Below, piece after piece: positions 46,760-56,535 of a stretch of 64,000 nucleotides of DNA (positions are counted from its first letter, which is position 1; every line of letters starts with the position of its first letter). The notes beneath the pieces were generated by a model. The model made no database searches. It worked only from the letters and a program-made list of their open reading frames with translations, and was not told where the DNA came from. The DNA comes from Irpex lacteus (Eukaryota > Basidiomycota > Agaricomycetes > Polyporales > Irpicaceae): NCBI GenBank assembly GCA_001986395.2, contig MQVO02000014.1, positions 186,001-250,000 of the forward strand. The letters run 5' to 3'. Made by a program: the position numbers and the translations under genes.

Positions 46760-48215
46760 GCTAGTCTCCTGCTACGAATCTAACTCACAAGTCGTCAGAG
46801 AAGAGAAACGTTGGGCACTTCAGATGAGAGTCAAGAGCAAGAGATGAGAGATAGACAATATCCAGTTTGACCGCCACCGTGGCTCCTGCATGGAGTTATT
46901 CTGGAGACTTGGTCCGTACGGAAGTTGCCGACACGCCTGTGCCAGTGCCTGGTCGGCAGAGAAGTCCTCAGCAAGGATCATCACGAGCTCAAGGGGTAAC
47001 CTCGAAGTCAAGAAGACAAGTCGTAAATTGGTGTAAGTGTATGTAGTCTATTGACTAAGATGTGTGTGGTATGTGTGTCAGGAGTGGGCAAGATCAGAAG
47101 CTAAGGTAGGCGTACTCCGGTTATATTGAAAGATCGCACTGACAGCACGAGGAGGTAAGTGTCTGTCTTCATGTCATTGGATTGTCATTTCTCACAAAAA
47201 AACTGTCACCCTCAGGATGCTATGAAATCACAAAAGCGCAAGCTTGTTTGAGTGTACGGGTCTGCCCGCAATATCCAGCGAGTTCACTGCCCTCAGATTC
47301 GTCAGGTATTTATCAGTGGCAGCGAAACCGTACGAAGTTCTTTGAACCTGGCTCGAATGCAACTACAGCGGGTTTATGCGTAAGTTAGCTACGATTGGGT
47401 ATCATGGCGCCCCTGTTGACTCACTGATTAGTTCGGTAGATGGACCATCGCATAGTAGCAGTCATGGGAGTATTTGAGCTGACCCGGCCAGGTCACGCTT
47501 CCCTTGGCAGTGTTGCCTTCCTCTCCATAACCTCGGAAACATGCCACCGTCCTCACCTCAACATTCTTGCCTTCTCTTGACGAGTAAGGATGAGAATCTG
47601 AATGTCAACATTGAACTAGTCCCGATGCCACCGCACCGGTGGTCCGGTATCATCCACGTTCAAGGCTGCGTAAGTTGCTTGATATCCCTTCACTACTTGT
47701 GCTACCAGTGTCTATTGATGTCGTGCATATGACTATTCTCCCATACACAACATACGATCTGATCCCTCAGAATACATATTGGGCTGTACAAAAGTGGAGA
47801 TCCCGAGGCAACTTGAAAAACCATATTCGACGTTGCATGGAACTACCACTGGCATCGTGGCAAACGATTACGGCTGGAGTTCCACTCCTATGTATGCGAT
47901 AACACCACAGTGCCGTTTTCAGTGACAGCGCATATCATTCACCTACGAATTTAGTCAACTTCATGTGCGTACCATGGTCTATTCTTCAACGCATGACTGA
48001 TGGTTCTCCCACAACATGACACAGCTGGATGGAGCAGCCTAGCGATATGGAAAACCGTTGACCGCAATAAGGGAAGATTTTCAAGGTCCGCGCAACTCCT
48101 CGGAGACGTATTAAGGGGATAGGGTTTTGTCACTTGTTGTCCCCAAGGCGTACAAATAGGCCTCTGCTCATGTCGGAATGACAGTACCTCTCCAAGAGTG
48201 TGCCAACACCCAACG
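46760..48215. other. Intergenic region, second half belongs to the duplicated P450 unit
   Basis: Up to about 47550 nothing is recognised. From about 47554 to the P450 start it is homologous to 50606-51303. A 14-bp inverted repeat ACCGG-TGGT-CCGGT lies at 47635-47648 and recurs in the second unit. Confidence 0.55.
47635..47648. promoter_or_regulatory. 14-bp inverted repeat in P450-1 promoter
   Basis: ACCGG-TGGT-CCGGT, 568 bp before the ATG; an exact copy lies in the P450-2 promoter. Conservation inside otherwise diverged flanks suggests a binding site. Confidence 0.4.
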
Positions 48216-50481
48216 ATGCTGCTATCATCCACTCCCGTACTGATCACAGCTGCCATTGTAGCTGCCAGCGTGTATCTCAACCGTAAACGCAAATGGACCT
48301 ATAGACTCCGTGGTCACCATCTGCCTCCTGGCCCTCGCGGATGGCCTATCATAGGCTCTTTGCTTGACATACCAACCTGTGAGCGTCCATGGACTGCATA
48401 CAGCGAATGGGCACAACAATACGGTGAGTCGACCTTTGCACCTCCTTCTGCGTGAATCGACGGCTGACCATTGAACGAATTCATATCGTTGTGGCTTCTC
48501 AGGAGACATGGTGTTCTACAAAGTCCTCGAAACTCCAATGCTCATGGTCTCCTCAGCCGACATAGCTCTCGAGCTGATGGACCGAAGGTCGTCGATTTAT
48601 TCCGACAGGCCAATTACGGTCATCGATGAGATGTAAGTACCTCTCAGATACCAGAGCTTGATATCAACCGAAAACACTGTCTGACGGATATTACAGGACA
48701 GGTTGGGACTTCAATATGGGCAACATGCGATACGGACCTCGTTGGCGTAGTGTTCGTCGGATGTTTCACCAACATTTCAACCAGTCAGTCGCTCCCAACT
48801 ATCGAGACAAGCAAAGGAAGGAGATCCACGCGTTTTTACGTCGGTGTCTTGAACAACCGGCGGGCAAGCCGCTCGACCCAGCGCATGTTCGCCTGTAAGT
48901 TTAACATGAACTCTCCATAACTGTGTGGCTGACTTTGCTCCGGCCGCCCACCTCGCCATGTGCGTCTTCCATGAATATACCCAGGACTCTCGCTACCATC
49001 ATAATGGATATTGTCTACGGTCTTGAAATCAAGAGCATGGACGACGAATATGTCAAACTTGCCATCGAGTCGATGGAAGTCTTCGCTTCGAGCCAGATGT
49101 CCGGAAAGTATTGGGTGAACTTCATGCCTATCTTGAAATATGTCCCTGCGTGGGTGCCCGGAGCAGAGGCAGTCAAGTTCGGGAAGAAATGGCGACCAGT
49201 GGTCGAAGAGATGGTGAACAGACCGTTCGACGAGATTAAGCGGCAGATAAGTAACTCAGTGAGTAGTCATGCATCACGTAACGGCACTGGAAAGGGAGCC
49301 ACTTCGATGATTGTTAGCTGAACTAGTACCTGGCGTGTAGACTCCCATTCCGTCGATGACATCGGAGCTCATCACGGATATTCCAAGCGAATTGGACTCA
49401 GATGTACGAGCGGAACAAGAGCAGCATGCGAAGTGTGCCGCTGCTATCGCGTACGCAGGTACATGATTAGCGATCTCAGATGACAGACTCCTTCCTTACA
49501 TCACCATTCTTCTACTTTAGGCGGATCGGACACCGTACGAGAGACTTCCTTACTATACTGGCTACTCACACTGACGTGACATACTTAGACTTATTCCATC
49601 CTGCAGACATTTTTCTGCTGCATGGCTATGCACCCCGAAATACAGAAGAAAGCAAGAGAAGAGCTTGACCTTGTCGTTGGTCCTGACAGGCTACCAGCAT
49701 ACGAGGACTATGAATCGTTGCCTTATATTCAGGCTATATTCATGGAATGCGCGAGATGGCTGCCACCTGCCCCCATCAGCCTTCCTCATCGTGTCACCAC
49801 GGATGACTACTATGGAGGATACTTTATTCCTGAGGGTACCGTTGTCATGGCTGTACGTATCGTGCTCATCCACTTAAACTCGACGAACTGCACGCTCACT
49901 GCCGATGTTTTGTCTGTTGCCATAGAATGTTTGGTGTGTACAATCGCAAGTCATCGTGTGGCCTGCCCTCCTGACTTTTGTTGCTGTGTACTAGGCATAT
50001 TTTCCGCAACGCCCAAGAATACCCTGATCCCGAACGATTCAATCCTGACCGATTTATGAAGGATGGTTGCATTGACCCCAAAGTCCGCGATCCAAATACT
50101 CTGGGCTTCGGTTTTGGCCGTCGGTGAGTGTGATACGCTGGTAGCATCCACTTCTGGAATTCGAATACTAAAACTATCACCCATGTTAGCGTTTGCCCCG
50201 GTAGACACCTGGCGAAGGACAACGCGTTTATGACCATCGCGTCAGTGCTTCATGTATTCGACGTCGTCCCCGCCCTGGATGAAACCGGGAAACAGACCGA
50301 TCCTACTGTGGGAATGACTACTGGTCTCATCTCGTACGTGGAGTACTATCGCCAGGGAAGCGTGAATGGCAAGTGGTAAAGCTGACTATATCAATACTGC
50401 AGGTATCCCGACAAGTTGAATTATACTCTGAGGCCACGCTCGGAGGCAGCGGAACGACTCATTCGCAGCACGAGTGCCTGA
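48216..50481 (+). CDS. Cytochrome P450 monooxygenase, copy 1
   Basis: Microsomal heme monooxygenase. The N-terminal anchor MLLSSTPVLITAAIVAASVY is followed by the proline hinge LPPGPRGWPIIGSLL. The C-helix reads MRYGPRWRSVRRMFHQHF, and the I-helix, assembled from three exons, reads AYAGGSDTTYSILQTFFCC (the A/G-G-x-D-T-T oxygen-binding motif). K-helix ExxR is ECARW, then DPERFNPDRF, and the heme loop is FGFGRRVCPGRHLA with the ligand Cys. It ends ERLIRSTSA at 50481. It has about 11 exons, including an 8-nt micro-exon (49926-49933) coding within NVWHIFRN. The type is common among expanded basidiomycete P450s near O-methylsterigmatocystin oxidoreductase-like CYPs. The substrate is unknown. Confidence 0.9.
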
Positions 50482-51303
50482 ATGATGCTCAAAGCGCTGT
50501 ACTGAAATGCTTACTTACAAAGATACACGATAGATGCCAGCATCAATGTCCTCAACCCTCGTACATACACGTTTGGGTCGAACCCAATGTATTCTGGAGA
50601 CTTGGCACCTCAACGTTCTTTGTTTCTCTAACGAGCCCAGGAATAGAACGCAAACATTGGCCTGGACTCGATAACACCGTACCGGTGGTCCGGTATTCGA
50701 ATGCCCATGTTCTGTTCAAAGTTGCGTACTTAAGTCTCTTGATCTCCTTATTCTACTTGTGCCGCTAGTGTCCACTGACGTCGTGCATATGACTATTCTC
50801 TAATACATAAAAAGCGATCTGATTCCTCAGAATGTATACTGAGCACACCGGTGAATACAATATCCCGAGGCAGCTGATTCAAGCTGGTTGAGCGGTTTCG
50901 ACGAATAGTGCGCCAGTTTCAGACTTCAATAACCTTATTCAACATTTTCTAGAACTATTACGGCCAAAGATAACAACTCTCAAGTTCCGTTCCTATGTAT
51001 GCAATAACACCACAGTGCCGTTTTCAATGACAGGGAGTATCATTCAGTTACAAATGTGGCCAACCTCATGTGCGTAACATGGTCTATTTCTCTATAGGTG
51101 ACTAATGGCTCTCTCACAGCATGTCGTAGTTGGAGTGGAGTACCCTAGCGGATCGCCAAACTGTTGAGCGCAATTTATGCAACTCATCGGAAGGCATGTT
51201 GAGGAGATAGGATTACGGAACTTGGTAATCCCAGGGCGTACAAATATACCACTGCTCAAGTAAAAGCGTAAGTACACTCCCAAGAGTGTGTTTTCACCCG
51301 ACA
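50482..51303. other. Spacer and promoter of P450 copy 2
   Basis: 820 bp. The first 110 bp match the 3' flank after copy 2; from about 50606 the sequence matches the promoter of copy 1, with blocks such as CTATGTATGC and the CACCACAGTGCCGTTTTCA segment nearly identical. No other gene was seen. Confidence 0.55.
50681..50694. promoter_or_regulatory. 14-bp inverted repeat in P450-2 promoter
   Basis: The same ACCGG-TGGT-CCGGT element as in unit 1, 610 bp before the ATG. Confidence 0.4.
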
Positions 51304-53549
51304 ATGCTGCTATCATCCACTTCCATCCTGCTCACAGCTGCCATCGTAGCTGTGTGCGTGTATTTCAACCACAAACGCAAGTGGAATTATAGGCTCCGTG
51401 GTCATCGTTTGCCTCCTGGCCCTCGCGGATGGCCTATGATAGGCTCCTTACTTGATGTCCCTACCGAGCGACCATGGACTGTATACAGGGAATGGGCATA
51501 CAAATATGGTGAGCTGTGCCCTTGCGAGTTTCATGGAATGATATTCAATCACGCTGCTATGGAATACTATAGGAGACATGTTGATGTACGAGGTCCTTGG
51601 GACCCCAATTCTCATAATATCGTCGGCGGATATAGCTTTTGAACTCTTGGATAAGAGGTCCTCGATTTATTCTGACAGACCGCCTACGGTCATTGACGAG
51701 ATGCAAGTCCCTATCACTCCGGGACCGTCGAATCATCGATTGGTGCCAATGATTATGTATCCAACTCACGATTTCTGTAGGACAGGCTGGGACTTCAACA
51801 TGGGCAACATGCGATACGGATCCCGCTGGCGCAGTGTCCGTCGGATGTTTCATCAGCACTTTAACCAGTCCGTCGCTCCCAACTACCGGGACAAGCAGAG
51901 AAAGGAGATCCATGCATTCCTGCGACGCTGCCTTGATCAACCATCCGGTAAGCCGCTTGACCCAGCACATGTTCGCCTGTAAGTTGGACACCAATTCTCC
52001 AAAACTCTGGTGCTGACTTCGCTTTGGCCACCCACTTTATCATATACAAGAACCCTCGCTACCATAATCATGGACATCGTCTACGGTTATCAAATCCAGA
52101 GCATAGACGACGAGCACCTGAAAATCATCAGCGAGTCTATGGAAGTCTTCGCTTCGAGTCAAGTATATGGCAAGTACTGGGTGAACTTCTTGCCTATCTT
52201 GAAACGCGTCCCTGCTTGGGTGCCCGGAGCAGAGGCAGTCAAGTTTGGGGAGAAATGGCGACCAGTCGTACAGGAGATGGTGAACGGGCCGTTTGATGAG
52301 ATAAAGCGGCAGATGAGCAATTCGGTGAGTGCTTCTGAGTCTCCTGCAGTTTCAGAAGGATACGCTCTCGGCGAAGTTTTACTGGATTGTGAACTGAATG
52401 AGCATGTGACGTGCAGACTGCGATTCCATCCATGACTGTGGAACTCATCACGGAGACTTCGAACGTAAAAGGTCGAGATGAACGGGCAGAACAAGAGCAG
52501 TACGCAAAGGAAGCCTCTGCTATTGCTTATGCAGGTATACAATTAGCGCTTCTCAGTTGGTGGAAATGGCTCTGACGTCGCTGTCTATTACCTCAGCCGG
52601 ATCTGATACCGTATGAGAATCTCCCTCCATCAAGTTCTCCGACATAAATATACTAACTCACTATCACTTGTAGACCTACTCTATTCTCCAGACATTCTTC
52701 TGTTGCATGGCGATGTACCCTGAGATACAGAAGAAGGCAAAAGAGGAGCTCGACCTAGTTGTTGGTCCTGACAGACTGCCAACATACGAAGACTCTGACT
52801 CCCTTCCCTACATCCAAGCGATTCTCATGGAGTGCGCGAGATGGCTCCCTCCTGGGCCTCTAGGTATCCCTCGTCGTGCCACTACGGATGACTACTATAA
52901 AGGATATCTCATTCCTGAGGGTACCGTCATCTTGACTGTGCGTACCGTTATCTGCTTGGAGTTGTACAAAATATTCACTTCTAATACCACAGAATGTCTG
53001 GTGGGTGGCATACTAATAGCGAACGATTGCTGCTCTAACTCTCTCATCGTTGTGTCTCTCGCATACTAGGCACATCCTCCGCAACCCCCGAGAATACCCA
53101 GAACCGGAACGTTTCAATCCAGACCGATTCATGAAGGACGGTGCCATCAACCCTGAAGTCCGCGACCCAAACACTATAGGTTTCGGATTCGGACGTCGGT
53201 AAGTGCAGCACGTCGGTGACATTCACCCTAGTGCTCAGAGCTTCACCCGTGTTAGCGTTTGCCCCGGTAGATACTTGGCGAAAGACAACGCGTTCATGAC
53301 GTTCGCGTCGGTCCTCCACGTGTTCGATGTTGTCCCCGCGCTGGATTCTAACGGGAAGCAGCTGGATCCTACCATACAAATGACTACCGGTATCTTATCG
53401 TACGTACACCGCAGAGAGAACTATGCTGATGCTCATTCACGCATGCAATGGACTTCATGTGCTATGACAGATATCCCGACAAGTTGAATTACACCTTGAG
53501 GCCACGATCGGGAGCAGCAGAACGACTGATTCGTAGCACGGGTGTTTGA
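51304..53549 (+). CDS. Cytochrome P450 monooxygenase, copy 2
   Basis: Tandem paralogue of copy 1. N-terminal anchor MLLSSTSILLTAAIVAVCVY, then LPPGPRGWPMIGSLLDVPTE. Same C-helix MRYGSRWRSVRRMFHQHF, ECARW K-helix, DRFMKD and heme loop FGFGRRVCPGRYLA; ends ERLIRSTGV. The intron after IDEM has a GC donor (GCAAGT at 51703) where copy 1 has GTAAGT. This intron is 78 nt and has no in-frame stop, so retention would add 26 residues (VPITPGPSNHRLVPM..) before TGWDFNMGN. The 8-nt micro-exon is also present (52993-53000). Main differences from copy 1 are in the substrate-recognition region around PPGPLGIPRRATTDDYYKG. It looks intact. Confidence 0.9.
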
Positions 53550-54229
53550 ATGCTACTCAAGGCATTGTACTCAAATACTCAAACGAGAAGAGAGATATAG
53601 ATGTCAGTACCAATGTCTTCGGCCCTAATACATACACGTTTCGGTCTAATGTGAGGCCTGAGCCTGAAGCCCGATACTTAAGTGCGCGAGCGGGAAGCTT
53701 GAAACAAGGTGATACCGCTACAATACAACGTCTAGGTGACCTACTAAAACTACACATTTCACGAAGAGCATTACCAACAGTCTTTGAATATACGGAATTT
53801 GACATTATCAGTACTTAGTTGAGGACGAGGAAAGATGTAAATATTGGCGCATAGTCCCAAAGTGTCAAATGAGCGTGAGTTTAGAAGGGAAGAAGAGATA
53901 GACAAGAACATAGAACGATGGAAGGAGTGGAATGGGTCCGCGAGGATGGCCCAGAATAGGGTTGGTTGGGTTTGCCCTCTGGTGTGATATGCAAGAGGAC
54001 AGCCCGAGTGGCTTCGAATCAGGCTCTTGGAAGCCCTACTCGAGTACTCGATACAGCCGTAGTGTCGGTTATATACGCTTGGCTTGTGGAGGCCACAAAT
54101 GAGACTGAACACTAAAACACAGGTCATAAGTTAATCAATCCCACTCAATCAATTCGAATAGCGACATACCTAGTCCTAAAGGACCGCAGGCCCGACTTGA
54201 TGACTGACATGTTTCATCGACTGACTTGT
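53550..54229. other. 3' flank of P450 copy 2 and downstream spacer
   Basis: 680 bp. The first 110 bp belong to the duplicated unit. The rest shows no gene; an open frame at 53546-53818 (+) is in the duplicated 3' flank and has no counterpart in unit 1. Confidence 0.4.
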
Positions 54230-54502
54230 CTATCCCAAGCGCAACAATTTCCTCAAGCTATCCTTGAACGACGGCATGCTAGAGCTCTTCCTCAACACCT
54301 TGTCAAACTGTCCGTCCTCTTCCCTATCACTATCACTATCATCCGAAGATGAAGGACTCCTGCCACGGAAAACGTCTCGTAGATCCTCGTAGACGGCGTG
54401 GTTCTCCCTTGGCGAGTGTGAGAACGCGAAGAGGTTGAATGCGTGAGGTGCGGAGGGGGTGCTGGGGAAGAAGTAGGATTGAGGCTGGGCGGTGTGTGTC
54501 AT
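54230..54502 (-). CDS. Small hypothetical protein, 90 residues, Ser/Asp-rich
   Basis: Single-exon open frame from an ATG at 54502. It starts MTHTAQPQSYFFPSTPSAPH and has a polar middle with an acidic serine cluster (SPSSSDDSDSDREEDG, a casein-kinase-2-like stretch). It ends with a basic amphipathic segment FKDSLRKLLRLG. No family is recognised. The ordered composition and the biased, non-random codon use favour a real gene, but no independent support exists. Confidence 0.5.
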   Translation of the reverse strand: MTHTAQPQSYFFPSTPSAPHAFNLFAFSHSPRENHAVYEDLRDVFRGRSPSSSDDSDSDREEDGQFDKVLRKSSSMPSFKDSLRKLLRLG

Positions 54503-55526
54503 TTTGAACGATAGAGAGGTAGAAGCGTACGACGATGCCGAAAGACGAAGACGAGATTAAGGAGAGAGGAAGAGACGATGGTTGAGAGTGGCCGGCGCGC
54601 TGATGCCTCAGTATTAGTAGTTACGTGTGATATCCGCAACTACTTCCGCGAAGGATGATGGGCTGTTGGTTTGATGCGAGGATTCGACAGGGCGAGGGAT
54701 CCGGGCGGTGCAGTGAGCTGCGTCCTGAGTCGTAACACACAGGGTCGTACACTCCCCGCACCGTACCTCCCCATCCTATATACTCCCAACACTCCCACTT
54801 CACGGTCTCAATCGTCATGAGAACGAGTAGATCGGGTCCCAAAAACTTTCCTTCATCCAGGCAGGCCAGGTCAAACTCAAGGCTGTATCGAGTATGATCT
54901 GATCGTGTGTGGGTGAGCCTCGTGTCAGTGATGGACGAATTGCGACGGTCGGTTGTACTCGAAAAGGAAAAGACTGAGTGGGTGAGAAGATCTTTGACGT
55001 TCTTTTCCTCTTTGGGAACAAGGGGATAACGGAATGTGGAACAAGGCGCCGGTGGTGAGACTGTTCCTCAAGCGCAGGTGCGAAGTCGGGGCTTTGACAG
55101 AAGCTGGCAGGAAGCTGGGATAAGTAGATTAAGATATGGGTTGGAAGCTGGCCACTGGAAGCAGGAAGCAATCGCTGTATGATATCAGCTTGCGATGCAT
55201 AGTGAATACTGGTGTAGCGTCGACGTCGAAATACATGCATTCCTATCTGTGCTTGACGCAGCTCAATGGCAAATCTTGTATTCTCAGTGAACAACGACTA
55301 CGTCGCGGATACTAGAACGTACGTGCACTTCGGAGCGTGTATCAAGAGCATGCCTCTCATTTCGCCCGCTAATGAGGCCTAACTTTGTGAAATTTCAATG
55401 CAAATACAAGGATGCCATAGCAGCTCACCGAATGCTCCGTGAGTCGTTGAGCAACCGTCCATGCTTCGCCGTGTAGTACAAAGTGTAGACCATCCCACAT
55501 GCACGTGCCTTGCACATTGGCTGTTG
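54503..55526. other. Intergenic region, one doubtful antisense frame
   Basis: 1 kb. The open frame at 54815-55294 (minus, 159 codons) is His/Ser/Pro-rich with no recognisable domain and is probably chance. Nothing else was seen. Confidence 0.4.
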
Positions 55527-56262
55527 CTAAGACGTCGACCGTACAAGGTTCTCGTCTTCGAATGCATCTGGCGGTACTTGTCCTTGTACTTGACTTAAGG
55601 CACCCTTGAGCACATATAAGAACGGGCCAGACTTGACAGGGGGAGGTGTTGACTGGTATCCTATCACCAGGTCGCATCGTGGGCAGTGGAACCTGTATTG
55701 ACGTTCGTGTCCATTTTGTCTGTGGCCACCGTCAAGTATCAAAGATGACAAGTCAGTGTTCAACTCTTTCGGACAGGTCTGGGCTACATTGGACGAAGTA
55801 TTTCAGATACTGACCGTTCGATTAGCACTGGATCCTTCGGCGTAGCGTTGAGTTTGAACACTCTGGCCTTGTTTGCGCCATCGTCTTGTGAACGAATGAC
55901 AGTCGATCCGTCTGTTTGTCTCTTCGGTAGACTGGCCAGACTTTTATCTATAACAAGCTAGAAGTCCCGTAAATTACGAACTCAGCCTTCCTAAGCATGA
56001 GAGTGTCCACTTACGATGAACTCTCCACAAATGCAATCTATGGGTGTGATGTCGGCTTGTCAGTCCAGCCGCGAAAATCGGAAAAGCAGATTCGGAATAG
56101 TTACAGTAAACGCGCAGGGCCGCGGTGGATGATGCGGTTGGTTGAGCTGTATCATTGACGGAAGTTGGGTGAGTAGCCTGAGATGGCGACCGCCGTAGCA
56201 GAACAGAAGAACTCACCGTCGGTGGACGACGACACGGCTGAACGGGACACGACCTTTGGCAT
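55527..56262 (-). CDS. STEEP1 homologue (CXorf56/UPF0428 family)
   Basis: Starts MPKVVSRSAVSSSTD, almost the same as the animal N-terminus. After a variable linker it reads ALRVYYCICGEFI (the Cys-rich strand; the TAT-TGC codons are restored by the splice), LVIDKSLASLPKRQTDGSTV and a block KARVFKLNATPKDPVLIE. Then come GHERQYRFHCPRCDLVIGYQ (paired Cys, probable zinc site) and FLYVLKGALSQVQGQVPPD. Animal STEEP1 promotes ER exit of STING and, as an older annotation, is spliceosome-associated; a fungal role cannot be STING trafficking and is unknown. The gene is about 150-170 residues, shorter at the C-terminus than in animals. The last residues (ENLVRSTS) and the stop are less certain than the rest. 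Confidence 0.8.
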
Positions 56263-56535
56263 GTTGAGCGACGGGCGATGGTTTCAGAGTTAGACTTCTA
56301 GAGTTCAGATCCCAGCAGTGTTGTCTACAACAAATCAAAGCAGAAAAGACAGACGTGGACGTGAGAGAGAGAGAAAGTGCGCCGAGGAACGCGGGCGGAG
56401 GAAGAGTAGTCGTAATTGAAACCACGTGGCTACGAGCCTCTTATTATCCTGTCCGTGGCTTCCAGCGTCAGTCCCTCCCCTCCCCACCTTTGCATCTTGT
56501 CTCTTTCCCCCATCTCCCTGCCCCTCAGTCGAGCC
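56263..56535. promoter_or_regulatory. Divergent promoter between STEEP1 and the ankyrin gene
   Basis: 273 bp between two divergent ATGs, pyrimidine-rich near 56465-56515 before the ankyrin gene. No TATA box was seen. Confidence 0.45.

Larger units (their letters stand above)
47554..50600 (+). repeat. Tandem duplication unit 1 (P450 gene plus about 650 bp promoter)
   Basis: First of two direct copies, about 3.05 kb apart. The similarity starts at CACCTCAAC (47554 and 50606), runs through the promoter, all exons and intron positions, and ends about 110 bp after the stop codon near a TACATACACGTTT motif. Introns differ much more than exons, so the duplication is not very recent. Confidence 0.8.
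50606..53660 (+). repeat. Tandem duplication unit 2 (P450 gene plus promoter)
   Basis: Second direct copy of the unit at 47554. ATG-to-ATG distance is 3088 bp and stop-to-stop distance is 3068 bp. Outer edges are approximate because they were set by eye. Confidence 0.8.

Noticed and set aside
47182..47388. Open frames before the P450 unit
   Set aside because: Short, no family resemblance and not shared with the second duplication unit.
54815..55294. Minus-strand open frame of 159 codons
   Set aside because: His/Ser/Pro-rich, no domain, no splice-consistent neighbours; composition resembles chance frames in spacer.
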